A model generated the notes under the pieces. It searched no databases. It saw only the letters and a program-made list of their open reading frames with translations, and was not told the origin of the DNA. From Brenneria populi (GTDB lineage: Bacteria > Pseudomonadota > Gammaproteobacteria > Enterobacterales > Enterobacteriaceae): DNA of 64,000 nt. Positions 7,751 to 17,071 of this stretch are shown here, one piece after another (position 1 is the stretch's first letter; the number at the start of each line of letters is the position of its first letter). Where the stretch lies: NCBI RefSeq assembly GCF_036016195.1, contig NZ_JAYWTM010000001.1, positions 930,001 through 994,000 on the forward strand. Direction: 5' to 3'. Made by a program: the position numbers and the translations under genes.

Positions 7751-9040
7751 TTAGCCCCCTTCGCTCAGGCGGGCTAGCTGTTCAAAATAGTCCGGGAAGG
7801 TTTTAGCGGTACATTTCGGATCTAGAATGGTTACCGGCGTATCCGATAAGGCGACCAGCGAAAAACACATCGCCATGCGGTGATCGTTGTAGGTTTCGAT
7901 CTGCGCGGGCTTCAGATGAGCGGGCGGCGTGATGCGAATAGAGTCCTCCCCCTCTTCAACCTGCGCGCCGACTTTCCTCAACTCGGCCGCCATGGCGCTA
8001 AGACGATCGGTCTCTTTTACCCGCCAGTTATAGATATTGCGCAGCGTGGTGGTTCCGCCCGTCGCAAATAGCGCCGTTGTCGCGATGGTCATGGCGGCGT
8101 CGGGAATGTGGTTCATATCCATATCGATGGCGTGAAGCTCGCCGCGCTGACATTCGATGTAATCATCGCCCCAGCGGACCTTCGCGCCCATTTTCTCCAA
8201 CACGTCGGCAAAGCGGATATCTCCCTGAACGCTGGCGCGCCCAACGCCGGTGACGCGTACCGTACCGCCGCGAATCGCGCCGGCCGCCAGAAAATAGGAC
8301 GCCGAAGACGCATCGCCCTCCACCAGATAATCACCCGGAGAACGGTATTGCTGACCGCCGGCCACGTGAAATTGCTGGTAATTATCGTTACGCACCTCGA
8401 CGCCAAACGTTTTCATCATATCCAGCGTGATATCGATGTAGGGTTTGGAAACCAAGTCGCCCTGGATGCGGATATGGCTATCCCGAGGCGCCAAAGGCGC
8501 CGCCATCAGTAGCGCGGTCAGAAACTGGCTGGAAACGCTGCCATCGACGCTGATGTCACCGCCCTGATATCCGCCGTGCAGACGTAAGGGCGGATAGTTT
8601 TCCTGCTCGAGGTAATCCACTTTCGCCCCGCCCTGGCGCAGGGAATCGACCAGATGTCCGATCGGACGCTCTTTCATGCGCGGCTCGCCCGTCAAAACGA
8701 TATCGCCCTCGGCCAGACATAACGCCGCCGCCAGCGGGCGCATGGCGGTGCCTGCGTTGCCCAGAAACAGCTCAAGCGGCTTCTGCGCCTTTAATGCGCC
8801 GCCTACCCCGGTGATTTCACACTCGGTGCGGTCGGCGGAGAGGCGATAGGTCACGCCCAACGCCTGGAGCGCGTTCAGCATATGGCGCACATCATCGCTG
8901 TCGAGCAGATTCGTCAGCCGCGTCGTTCCTTCAGACTGCGCCGCCAGCAATAGCGCGCGATTCGACACGCTTTTTGAGCCAGGGAGGTTAATCGTGCCGT
9001 TAATTAATTTAACCGGCTGTAGGGTCAAGGATTCCTGCAT
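7751..9040 (-). CDS. aroA: 3-phosphoshikimate 1-carboxyvinyltransferase (EPSP synthase)
   Basis: 429 residues that join shikimate-3-phosphate and phosphoenolpyruvate, the sixth step of the shikimate pathway. LPGSKSVSNRALLLAAQSEG near 19-38 carries the catalytic lysine and shikimate-phosphate contacts; LFLGNAGTAMRPLAA near 90-104 is the class I signature with the Gly-Ala pair of glyphosate-sensitive enzymes. The start at 9040 (MQESLTLQPV) matches the family; the frame runs on upstream through the intercistronic hairpin. It is downstream of serC on the same strand, the classic serC-aroA operon. Confidence 0.97.
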   Translation of the reverse strand: MQESLTLQPVKLINGTINLPGSKSVSNRALLLAAQSEGTTRLTNLLDSDDVRHMLNALQALGVTYRLSADRTECEITGVGGALKAQKPLELFLGNAGTAMRPLAAALCLAEGDIVLTGEPRMKERPIGHLVDSLRQGGAKVDYLEQENYPPLRLHGGYQGGDISVDGSVSSQFLTALLMAAPLAPRDSHIRIQGDLVSKPYIDITLDMMKTFGVEVRNDNYQQFHVAGGQQYRSPGDYLVEGDASSASYFLAAGAIRGGTVRVTGVGRASVQGDIRFADVLEKMGAKVRWGDDYIECQRGELHAIDMDMNHIPDAAMTIATTALFATGGTTTLRNIYNWRVKETDRLSAMAAELRKVGAQVEEGEDSIRITPPAHLKPAQIETYNDHRMAMCFSLVALSDTPVTILDPKCTAKTFPDYFEQLARLSEGG

Positions 9041-9070
9041 GTGAAACTTATTCTCCAAACGTGAATACAG

Positions 9071-9095
9071 AAACCCCGGTTTTATACCGGGGTTT
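9071..9095 (-). other. serC-aroA intercistronic hairpin
   Basis: AAACCCCGG and CCGGGGTTT form a perfect 9-bp stem with a seven-base loop, 31 bp before the aroA start. There is no long T-run, so full termination is unlikely. A similar intercistronic attenuator-like hairpin is known in the enterobacterial serC-aroA operon and may lower aroA relative to serC expression. Confidence 0.6.
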
Positions 9096-9211
9096 GGAAC
9101 GACCAACGCGCTATGCCTGCCGAGACGCCTCTCTTTCTGATGGCAATGCGTTATGCGGGGGAAAATCCCCGCCTACGCGGGGACGGCTGCGATAGCGCGC
9201 GTTGCCATTCA

Positions 9212-10297
9212 TTAACCGTGGCGGCGTTCGAAATCCGCCATAAAGTCGGTCAACGCTTTTACGCCTTCCAGCGGCATCGCGTTATAGATGGAGGCGCGCA
9301 TGCCGCCTACGGCGCGGTGTCCTTTCAGGGCATGCAGACCGGCGGTCTGGGCTTCTTCCAGGAAGATCTTGTCCAGATCGGCATCGGCCAGCAGGAAAGG
9401 CACATTCATGCGGGAACGGCGAGCCGCGGCCACATCGTTGCGATAGAAGCCGCTATCATCAATCGCGCGATAAAGCAGATCGGCCTTCGCCTGATTGCGT
9501 TTTTCCATTTCAACCAGTCCGCCCTGCTCTTTCAGCCACTTAAACACCATGCCCGACAGATACCAGGCAAAGGTCGGCGGGGTGTTGAACATGGAGCCGT
9601 TGTCGGCCAGAATCTGATAGTCCAGAATAGAAGGCAATTCACGACGCGCCTTACCCAGCAAATCTTCGCGGACAATAACCAACGTCAGACCGGCCGGGCC
9701 CACGTTCTTCTGCGCGCCGGCATAGATTACGCCATAGCGGCTAACATCGATGGGGCGGGATAAGATACTGGAAGAGAAGTCAGCCACTACGATTTTGTCG
9801 CCGAAATCAGGCGTCTCTTCGATAGCCAGGCCATCAATGGTTTCATTGGGGCAATAGTGAACGAAAGCGGAATCGTCGGACAGCGCCCACTCGCTCATCG
9901 GTTTTACGCTGCGCAGGCCGTCCACGCGCGTTTTCACATCCACAACGTTCGGAGTACAGTATTTTTCCGCTTCTTTAACCGCGCTGTGCGCCCAATAGCC
10001 GCCGTCGATATAATCGGCCTGGGTTTTATCTCCCAGTAAATTGAGCGGTACCGCGGCGAACTGCGCACGCGCGCCGCCATGACAGAAAAGCACTTTATAA
10101 TTGGCAGGGATTTTCAGTAAATCACGCAGATCCTGTTCAGATTCGGCAGCGACCTGCATAAACTCCTTACTGCGATGGCTGATTTCCATTACCGATGTAC
10201 CCAGTCCATGCCAATTGCACAGTTCCTGTTCAGCCCGACGTAATACTTCAACCGGCAGCATTGCTGGACCGGCGCTAAAATTAAAAACCTGAGTCAT
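9212..10297 (-). CDS. serC: Phosphoserine aminotransferase
   Basis: 361 residues of a class V, PLP-dependent aminotransferase that acts on 3-phosphohydroxypyruvate (serine pathway) and on the 4-phosphohydroxythreonine precursor for pyridoxal phosphate. The start MTQVFNFSAGPAMLP is typical, and YAGAQKNVGPAGLTLVIV carries the PLP-binding lysine near residue 197. HGGARAQFAAVPLN is the phosphate-binding loop. It is transcribed with aroA and divergent from ycaO. Confidence 0.97.
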   Translation of the reverse strand: MTQVFNFSAGPAMLPVEVLRRAEQELCNWHGLGTSVMEISHRSKEFMQVAAESEQDLRDLLKIPANYKVLFCHGGARAQFAAVPLNLLGDKTQADYIDGGYWAHSAVKEAEKYCTPNVVDVKTRVDGLRSVKPMSEWALSDDSAFVHYCPNETIDGLAIEETPDFGDKIVVADFSSSILSRPIDVSRYGVIYAGAQKNVGPAGLTLVIVREDLLGKARRELPSILDYQILADNGSMFNTPPTFAWYLSGMVFKWLKEQGGLVEMEKRNQAKADLLYRAIDDSGFYRNDVAAARRSRMNVPFLLADADLDKIFLEEAQTAGLHALKGHRAVGGMRASIYNAMPLEGVKALTDFMADFERRHG

Positions 10298-10434
10298 TTC
10301 CCCTCACCACATCTAAAAATAATGATTATTCTATCACAATGGTTCAAGACACACTGCTTTACTCTACTATCGGTTTTATCACTCGGCACCCATAGCTGCA
10401 ACGCTTATTGCGCTTTACGCCGCAAAACATCGGG

Positions 10435-10451
10435 TGAGAGGCTACATCTCA
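10435..10451. promoter_or_regulatory. Palindrome in the serC-ycaO divergent region
   Basis: TGAGAGGCTACATCTCA has perfect five-base arms (TGAGA/TCTCA) and lies about 90 bp before ycaO and 138 bp before serC. It could be an operator for either gene, but I do not recognise a regulator for it. Confidence 0.3.
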
Positions 10452-10542
10452 TCCCATGTTATCAAGCTGTTATAGAATAATTAGAGTCCGCGCCCAAAAG
10501 CCCGTATCATGCACCCCTATTCAACCTGCAAAAGTGAAAACC

Positions 10543-12315
10543 ATGACTCAAACGTTTATCCCAGGCAAAGACGCCGCCCTGGAAGATTCCATCGCCCGTT
10601 TTCAACAACAGCTCCAAAATCTGGGGTTCAACATCGAAGAAGCCTCATGGTTAAATCCCGTGCCCAACGTCTGGTCCGTTCACATTCGCGATCGCGATTG
10701 TCCGCTCTGTTTCACCAACGGCAAGGGCGCCAGCAAAAAGGCCGCGCTGGCCTCAGCGCTAGGCGAATACTTCGAGCGTTTGTCGACCAACTATTTTTTC
10801 GCGGATTTTTACCTGGGAAAAACCGTCGCGCAGGGCGATTTCGTGCATTACCCCAATGAAAAATGGTTTCCCGTTCCCGCGGATAACGCGCTGCCCGAAG
10901 GTATGCTGGATCCCCGACTGCGTGAATTTTACGATGCGGAGAAAGAGCTCGGCGCCAGCGATTTGATCGACCTGCAGTCAGGCGATACCGCGCGGGGAAT
11001 CTGCGCGCTGCCGTTTACCCGCCAGTCCGATTTGCAGACGGTCTACATTCCGGTGAACATCATCGGCAACCTGTATGTATCCAACGGGATGTCCGCGGGC
11101 AATACGGCCAATGAAGCGCGCGTTCAGGGGCTGTCGGAAGTATTCGAGCGCAGCGTTAAAAATCGAATTATCGCGCAATCGATCAGCCTGCCAAGCATTC
11201 CGCAATCGGTGTTAGATCGCTATCCGGGCGTGGTTGAAGCCATTGCCACGCTGGAGAAAGAAGGTTTTCCCATCTTCGCTTACGACGCCTCTCTTGGCGG
11301 GCGCTATCCCGTTATCTGCGTGGTGCTGTTTAATCCGACGAACGGAACCTGTTTCGCTTCGTTCGGCGCCCACCCCGACTTCGGCGTAGCGCTGGAGAGA
11401 ACGGTGACGGAGCTCCTGCAGGGCCGCGGACTGAAAGATCTGAACGTTTTCACTGCGCCGACATTCGATACCGAAGAGGTGGCGGAACATGCCAATCTGG
11501 AAACCCACTTTATCGACTCCAGCGGTCTGATCTCCTGGGATATGTTCAAGAGCCGGGCGGATTACGAATTTGTCGACTGGAGCTTCAGCGGGACGACGGA
11601 AGAAGAGTTTGCCGCGCTGATGGCGATTTTCCGGCAGGAAGATAAAGAAGTGTACATCGCCGACTATCAGCACCTTTCCGTTTACGCTTGCCGCATCCTG
11701 GTTCCCGGCATGTCGGATATCTATCCCGCCGAAGATCTGCTGTTGGCCAATAACAATATGGGCGCTCACCTGCGCGCAACGCTGTTGGCGCTGCCGGATA
11801 GCCAATGGGAAAAAGCTGAGTATCTCGCCCTGCTGCAACAGCTGGATGATGAAGGTTTCGACGATTTTACCCGGGTACGGGAACTGCTCGGCATCGCCAC
11901 AGGCAAGGACAACGCCTGGTTTACGCTGCGCATCGGCGAGCTGAAGTCGATGCTGGCGCTGGCGGGCGGCGATTTGGAACAGGCGTTAACCTGGGCCGAA
12001 TGGACGCAGGATTTCAACGACTCCGTCTTTGACGCGCGGCGCGGCAACTACTACCGCTGTTTGCAAACGCTGCTGCAACTGGCGCTGGAGCAAGAACGCG
12101 ATCCCGCCGAGTATTACGACGCTTTCGTCAAAATGTACGGGCGTGAAGCGGTAGACGCCGCCGGCGCGGCGATAGCGGGGGAACAGAGCTTCTACGGATT
12201 ATGCGCCATTGATGACGCCTTTACCGCTCTGCCCGCCCACCGCGCGCTATTGGCGGCCTATGAGAAGTTGCAACGCGCCAAAAGCCGCTACTGGCGGGAA
12301 CAATCGGGTCAATAA
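10543..12315 (+). CDS. ycaO: YcaO protein, ribosomal S12 methylthiolation accessory factor
   Basis: 590 residues, close to E. coli YcaO. The N-terminal YcaO ATP-binding domain carries NGKGASKKAALASALGEYFE near 65-84 and an ENEARVQGLSEVFER-like helix near 190-205 that bind ATP and magnesium. The C-terminal third is a helical TPR-like extension. E. coli YcaO assists RimO-dependent beta-methylthiolation of ribosomal protein S12. The start at 10543 (MTQTFIPGKD) matches the family; 29 in-frame codons upstream do not. It is divergent from serC and upstream of focA, as in E. coli. Confidence 0.93.
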   Translation: MTQTFIPGKDAALEDSIARFQQQLQNLGFNIEEASWLNPVPNVWSVHIRDRDCPLCFTNGKGASKKAALASALGEYFERLSTNYFFADFYLGKTVAQGDFVHYPNEKWFPVPADNALPEGMLDPRLREFYDAEKELGASDLIDLQSGDTARGICALPFTRQSDLQTVYIPVNIIGNLYVSNGMSAGNTANEARVQGLSEVFERSVKNRIIAQSISLPSIPQSVLDRYPGVVEAIATLEKEGFPIFAYDASLGGRYPVICVVLFNPTNGTCFASFGAHPDFGVALERTVTELLQGRGLKDLNVFTAPTFDTEEVAEHANLETHFIDSSGLISWDMFKSRADYEFVDWSFSGTTEEEFAALMAIFRQEDKEVYIADYQHLSVYACRILVPGMSDIYPAEDLLLANNNMGAHLRATLLALPDSQWEKAEYLALLQQLDDEGFDDFTRVRELLGIATGKDNAWFTLRIGELKSMLALAGGDLEQALTWAEWTQDFNDSVFDARRGNYYRCLQTLLQLALEQERDPAEYYDAFVKMYGREAVDAAGAAIAGEQSFYGLCAIDDAFTALPAHRALLAAYEKLQRAKSRYWREQSGQ

Positions 12316-12396
12316 TGGCGCCGTTGGCGGCCATGGCTATTTACGCCATAATATTCTCCGCCCTGCCGGCAATATTCCGTTTTCCTGAATAGCCGC

Positions 12397-12429
12397 AACG
12401 ATAACCTTTATTTTTAAAGGGTTATCGTT
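12397..12429 (+). terminator. Hairpin after ycaO, likely terminator
   Basis: AACGATAACCTTTA pairs with TAAAGGGTTATCGTT around a four-base T loop, a stem of 14 pairs with one bulged base, about 80 bp beyond the ycaO stop. The tail is CTTTAAAAA and not a clean T-run, so it may end transcription only partly. Confidence 0.45.
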
Positions 12430-12694
12430 CTTTAAAAATTAATATTCCCCGTCACTTTAAACAAAATAGAACCTACTTGTTATTAGATGGTAAATATTTA
12501 ATTAAATCGCAGCAAAAATAGCGTACTTAAATTCTACAAAACATGATATTCATTAACGGCGGATTGGCCTGAAAACCCCGCCAAATTCAAATATTTTTGT
12601 AAAGATTAAAATATTTTTAACCATAAAAATCAACAAGATAACCCAACAACACCCTGAAATACCCCACCCCACACCGGCGTTAGTTTCGCGCAAT

Positions 12695-12736
12695 ATGATC
12701 CATGTCAAATTTTGCTTTATACCGCTTTGCTAGTAT
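12695..12736 (+). promoter_or_regulatory. FNR-type class II promoter of focA-pflB
   Basis: The reverse complement of 12695-12708 is TTGACATGGATCAT, matching 8 of 10 bases of the FNR box TTGAT-N4-ATCAA. Its centre is 41.5 bp before a start point at 12743, with TAGTAT at 12731-12736 exactly in the -10 position. That geometry is the class II FNR arrangement and agrees with anaerobic induction of focA-pfl in E. coli. The remaining 12430-12690 is AT-rich with no gene; further ArcA or IHF sites are likely but I cannot place them. Confidence 0.65.
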
Positions 12737-12769
12737 CTCGACGCTGATAAATTTTAAGAGAGAGTTAGT

Positions 12770-13627
12770 GTGAAAGCTGACAACCCCTTCACTCTGTTAT
12801 TACCGGCCGCGATGGCGAAAGTCGCCGAAGACGCCGGAGTCTATAAAGCAACAAAAAAACCGTGGGTAACGTTTTATTTGGCGATTACCGCCGGCGTTTT
12901 CATCTCAATAGCATTCGTTTTTTATATTACCGCCACCACCGGCACCTCGACGATACCTTACGGCATTGCCAAGCTGATTGGCGGTATTTGCTTCTCGTTG
13001 GGATTAATGCTGGTGGTCGTCTGCGGAGCGGATTTGTTTACTTCCACCGTACTGACCGTTATCGCCAAAGCCAGTGGACGTATAACCTGGAAACAACTAG
13101 CCTATAATTGGGTCAACGTTTATATCGGCAACCTGGTCGGCGCGCTGTTCTTTGTCGCATTGATCTGGTTCTCTGGAGAGCATATGGTCGCCAACGGCGC
13201 GTGGGGACTCAATATTCTGCAAACCGCCGAACACAAGCTTGAACACACTTTTGTTGAAGCCCTGTGTCTGGGGATCTTAGCAAACCTGATGGTCTGTCTG
13301 GCCGTGTGGATGAGCTATTCCGGCCACAGCCTGACCGATAAGATGTTCGCGATGATTCTGCCGGTCGGCATGTTTGTCGCCAGCGGCTTCGAACACAGTA
13401 TCGCCAACATGTTTATGATCCCAATGGGCATTGTCATCAAAGACTTCGCGACGCCGGAATTCTGGCAAGCTATCAGCATGTCGCCCTCTCAGTTTGAACA
13501 TTTAACCGTCAGCCATTTTATTAGCGATAATCTGATTCCAGTTACACTAGGAAACATTATTGGCGGTGGCTTTCTAGTAGGTTTAACATACTGGGTAATT
13601 TATTTGCGCGGCGGAGACAAGCACTAA
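12770..13627 (+). CDS. focA: Formate channel FocA
   Basis: 285 residues of a pentameric inner-membrane formate/nitrite channel with six membrane helices. ITATTGTSTIPYGI near 58-71 and the NWVNVYIGNLVGALFF region are family hallmarks. Translation starts at a GTG (MKADNPFTLL) after AAGAGAGAG. It moves formate out during mixed-acid fermentation and back in later. The pflB start follows 57 bp downstream, forming the focA-pflB operon under the FNR-type promoter upstream. Confidence 0.97.
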   Translation: MKADNPFTLLLPAAMAKVAEDAGVYKATKKPWVTFYLAITAGVFISIAFVFYITATTGTSTIPYGIAKLIGGICFSLGLMLVVVCGADLFTSTVLTVIAKASGRITWKQLAYNWVNVYIGNLVGALFFVALIWFSGEHMVANGAWGLNILQTAEHKLEHTFVEALCLGILANLMVCLAVWMSYSGHSLTDKMFAMILPVGMFVASGFEHSIANMFMIPMGIVIKDFATPEFWQAISMSPSQFEHLTVSHFISDNLIPVTLGNIIGGGFLVGLTYWVIYLRGGDKH

Positions 13628-13684
13628 CGTGCAATCAGCCGCAACGTCGGATTTGAAAAAATCCATATCAAAGGTAGGTGTAAA

Positions 13685-15970
13685 ATGACCGATCTGAATG
13701 AAAAATTGGCCAGCGCATGGCAAGGCTTTAGCAAAGGTGAATGGCAGGATGGAGTTAACGTTCGTGACTTCATTCAGAAAAACTACACGCCGTATGAAGG
13801 TGACGAATCCTTCCTATCTGGCGCCACCGCAGCGACAACTGCGCTGTGGGATAAAGTTATGGAAGGCGTTAAGCTGGAAAACCGCACCCATGCGCCGGTT
13901 GATTTCGATACCAACCTGGCATCGACCATCACCTCCCACGATGCCGGCTATATCAACAAGAGCCTGGAAAAAATCGTTGGTCTTCAGACCGATGCACCGC
14001 TGAAACGTGCGCTGATCCCATTCGGCGGCATCAAAATGATCGAAGGTTCCTGCAAAGCGTATAACCGCGAGCTGGACCCGCAACTGAAAAAAATCTTTAC
14101 CGAATACCGTAAAACCCATAACCAGGGCGTATTCGACGTTTATACCCCGGACATCCTGCGCTGCCGTAAATCCGGCGTGCTGACCGGTCTGCCGGACGCC
14201 TACGGCCGCGGCCGTATCATCGGCGACTACCGTCGCGTCGCGCTGTACGGTATCGACTATCTGATGAAAGATAAATTCGCCCAATTCACTTCCCTGCAAG
14301 CGGAACTGGAAAGCGGCGAAAATCTGGAAGCCACAATCCGCCTGCGTGAAGAGATCGCCGAACAGCATCGCGCGCTGGGTCAATTGAAAGAAATGGCCGC
14401 CAAATACGGCTGCGATATCTCTCGTCCGGCCGCCAACGCGCAAGAAGCGGTACAGTGGACTTACTTCGGCTACCTGGCCGCGGTGAAATCTCAGAACGGC
14501 GCCGCCATGTCCTTCGGCCGCGTTTCCACGTTCCTGGATATTTACGTCGAACGCGATCTGGCCGCCGGCAAAATCACCGAAGAACACGCTCAGGAACTGA
14601 TTGACCACCTGGTCATGAAACTGCGTATGGTTCGCTTCCTGCGTACTCCTGAATATGATGAACTGTTCTCCGGCGACCCGATTTGGGCGACCGAATCTCT
14701 GGGCGGTATGGGTCTGGACGGCCGTACGCTGGTTACCAAAAACAGCTTCCGTTTCCTGAACACCCTGTACACCATGGGTCCGTCTCCGGAACCGAACATG
14801 ACCATTCTGTGGTCTGAAAAACTGCCGCTGAACTTCAAAAAATTCGCAGCGAAAGTGTCCATCGATACGTCTTCCCTGCAGTACGAAAACGACGATCTGA
14901 TGCGTCCTGATTTCAACAGCGACGACTACGCGATTGCCTGTTGCGTCAGCCCGATGGTTGTGGGTAAACAAATGCAGTTCTTCGGTGCCCGCGCCAACCT
15001 GGCGAAAACCATGCTGTACGCCATCAACGGCGGCGTGGATGAAAAAATGAAGATGCAGGTTGGTCCGAAATCCGAACCGATCAAGAGCGAATATCTGAAC
15101 TTCGACGAAGTTCTGGATCGCATGGATCACTTCATGGATTGGCTGGCCAAACAGTACGTCACCGCGCTGAACGTCATCCACTATATGCACGACAAATACA
15201 GCTACGAAGCCGTGCTGATGGCGCTGCATGACCGTGACGTATACCGTACCATGGCTTGCGGTATCGCGGGTCTGTCCGTTGCCGCCGACTCCCTGTCCGC
15301 CATCAAGTACGCCAAAGTTAAACCAATCCGTGACGAAGACGGCCTGGCTATCGACTTTGATATCGAAGGCGAATACCCGCAGTTCGGTAACAACGATCCG
15401 CGCGTTGATGAACTGGCGTGCGACCTGGTTGAACGCTTCATGAAGAAAATTCAGAAGCTGCACACTTACCGTGGCGCTGTGCCGACCCAGTCTGTTCTTA
15501 CCATCACTTCTAACGTGGTATACGGTAAGAAAACGGGTAACACGCCTGACGGACGTCGTGCCGGCGCGCCGTTCGGACCTGGTGCCAACCCAATGCACGG
15601 CCGCGACCAGAAAGGCGCCGTCGCTTCTCTGACTTCCGTTGCCAAACTGCCGTTCGCCTACGCGAAAGATGGTATCTCTTATACCTTCTCCATCGTGCCG
15701 AATGCCCTGGGTAAAGATGATGACGTGCGTAAAGCTAACCTTGCCGGTCTGATGGATGGCTACTTCCACCACGAAACCGCCAACATCGAAGGCGGCCAGC
15801 ATCTGAACGTCAACGTAATGAACCGCGAAATGTTGCTTGATGCGATGGAGAACCCGGAAAAATATCCGCAGTTGACCATCCGTGTATCCGGCTACGCTGT
15901 GCGTTTCAACTCGCTGACGAAAGAACAGCAGCAGGACGTTATTACCCGTACTTTCACTCAGTCAATCTAA
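13685..15970 (+). CDS. pflB: Pyruvate formate-lyase 1
   Basis: 761 residues of the glycyl-radical enzyme that converts pyruvate and CoA to acetyl-CoA and formate in anaerobic metabolism. The catalytic pair Cys419-Cys420 is in AIACCVSPMV, and the radical glycine is Gly736 in RVSGYAVRF, 26 residues from the end as in E. coli. Codon choice is strongly biased to GAA, CTG and CGT-type codons, as in highly expressed genes. Its activase gene pflA lies downstream after a terminator. Confidence 0.98.
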   Translation: MTDLNEKLASAWQGFSKGEWQDGVNVRDFIQKNYTPYEGDESFLSGATAATTALWDKVMEGVKLENRTHAPVDFDTNLASTITSHDAGYINKSLEKIVGLQTDAPLKRALIPFGGIKMIEGSCKAYNRELDPQLKKIFTEYRKTHNQGVFDVYTPDILRCRKSGVLTGLPDAYGRGRIIGDYRRVALYGIDYLMKDKFAQFTSLQAELESGENLEATIRLREEIAEQHRALGQLKEMAAKYGCDISRPAANAQEAVQWTYFGYLAAVKSQNGAAMSFGRVSTFLDIYVERDLAAGKITEEHAQELIDHLVMKLRMVRFLRTPEYDELFSGDPIWATESLGGMGLDGRTLVTKNSFRFLNTLYTMGPSPEPNMTILWSEKLPLNFKKFAAKVSIDTSSLQYENDDLMRPDFNSDDYAIACCVSPMVVGKQMQFFGARANLAKTMLYAINGGVDEKMKMQVGPKSEPIKSEYLNFDEVLDRMDHFMDWLAKQYVTALNVIHYMHDKYSYEAVLMALHDRDVYRTMACGIAGLSVAADSLSAIKYAKVKPIRDEDGLAIDFDIEGEYPQFGNNDPRVDELACDLVERFMKKIQKLHTYRGAVPTQSVLTITSNVVYGKKTGNTPDGRRAGAPFGPGANPMHGRDQKGAVASLTSVAKLPFAYAKDGISYTFSIVPNALGKDDDVRKANLAGLMDGYFHHETANIEGGQHLNVNVMNREMLLDAMENPEKYPQLTIRVSGYAVRFNSLTKEQQQDVITRTFTQSI

Positions 15971-16002
15971 TTTCCCTGACTGTTTGAAAAGGCGTAAAAT
16001 AG

Positions 16003-16028
16003 AGGCTCCACGTATGTGGGGCCTTTTT
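16003..16028 (+). terminator. Terminator of focA-pflB
   Basis: AGGCTCCAC and GTGGGGCCT form a 9-pair stem with one wobble around GTAT, followed directly by TTTTTCT, 33 bp after the pflB stop. The following 16030-16239 before pflA shows no gene and presumably carries the pflA promoter. Confidence 0.85.
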
Positions 16029-16239
16029 CTCGCCCCGCGTTAAATCGCAGCAGAAAAATCTGTTTTGCCGGCCCGCCGCGCCGCATTACTTCCATATAGC
16101 GGATGGCAGGCAAAACAGATTCGCAGCATCAGCCGGACGATGTGTTCTTCACTCACCGTGATAAACATAGCGTCCGTTCTCTTATGACTGCGCCTACAAA
16201 GACCGCTATTGTTCGGTCAAACCTGGAGAAAACCCTGCA

Positions 16240-16980
16240 ATGTCAGTAACTGGTCGCATCCACTCTTTCGAATCCTGCGGTACCGTCGACGGCCCGGGCA
16301 TTCGTTTTATCGTTTTCTTTCAAGGCTGCCTGATGCGCTGCCTCTACTGCCACAACCGGGACACCTGGGACACGCACGCAGGGAAGGAAATTACGGTAGA
16401 AGAACTGATGAAAGAGGTCGTGACTTATCGCCATTTCATGAACGCGTCGGGCGGCGGCGTCACCGCATCCGGCGGCGAAGCCATTCTACAAGCCGAATTC
16501 GTCCGCGACTGGTTTCGCGCCTGCCACGCGGAAGGCATCAATACCTGTCTGGATACCAACGGATTCGTTCGGCGCTATGAGCCGGTGATCGATGAGCTTC
16601 TGGATGTCAGCGACCTGGTCATGCTCGACCTGAAACAGATGAATGACGACATCCATCAAAATCTGGTCGGCGTGTCCAACCACCGGACCCTGGACTTTGC
16701 CCGCTATCTGGCAAAGCGCAACCAGCGTACCTGGATACGTTACGTTGTGGTGCCGGGATGGTCTGATGATGATAAGTCGGCGCATATGCTCGGCGAGTTC
16801 ACCAAGGATATGTCGAATATCGAGAAAATCGAACTGCTCCCCTACCATGAGCTGGGTAAGCACAAATGGATCGCGATGGGAGAGGAGTACAAGCTGGATG
16901 GCGTGAAGCCGCCAAAAGCCGAAACAATGGATCGCGTGAAATCCATCCTGGAAGGATACGGGCACAAAGTGATGTATTGA
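16240..16980 (+). CDS. pflA: Pyruvate formate-lyase 1-activating enzyme
   Basis: 246 residues of a radical SAM enzyme that makes the glycyl radical on PflB. The cluster motif CLYCHN is near residues 30-36 within GCLMRCLYCHNRDTW, and SGGGVTASGGEAILQ carries the GGE SAM-binding motif. The start at 16240 follows CTGGAG. It is separated from pflB by a terminator and about 210 bp, so it probably has its own promoter, as in E. coli. Confidence 0.96.
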   Translation: MSVTGRIHSFESCGTVDGPGIRFIVFFQGCLMRCLYCHNRDTWDTHAGKEITVEELMKEVVTYRHFMNASGGGVTASGGEAILQAEFVRDWFRACHAEGINTCLDTNGFVRRYEPVIDELLDVSDLVMLDLKQMNDDIHQNLVGVSNHRTLDFARYLAKRNQRTWIRYVVVPGWSDDDKSAHMLGEFTKDMSNIEKIELLPYHELGKHKWIAMGEEYKLDGVKPPKAETMDRVKSILEGYGHKVMY

Positions 16981-17029
16981 TGCGAACATGGCGATCGCAG
17001 GCCAGCATCTATGTGCGTCTTGATGAATC

Positions 17030-17061
17030 AACAGGCCGGGGTTCCCCTCCGGCCTGTTTGT
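17030..17061. terminator. Bidirectional terminator between pflA and ycaD
   Basis: ACAGGCCGG and CCGGCCTGT form a strong stem with a short loop between two convergent genes, followed by TTGTTATT on the + strand and by TTGATTCATC on the - strand. Confidence 0.7.
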
Positions 17062-17071
17062 TATTATGAAC

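Noticed and set aside
9151..9190. CCCCGCCTACGCGGGG palindrome near the serC stop, resembling the core of type I-E CRISPR repeats.
   Set aside because: Only one copy, no spacers and no cas genes. More likely a hairpin at the 3' end of serC.
12770..13627. focA as a nitrite channel (nirC).
   Set aside because: Sequence start MKADNPF and linkage to pflB are those of FocA.
13814..15802. 662-residue open frame on the - strand opposite pflB.
   Set aside because: Codon bias of a highly expressed gene often leaves the antisense frame open; the protein has no family resemblance.
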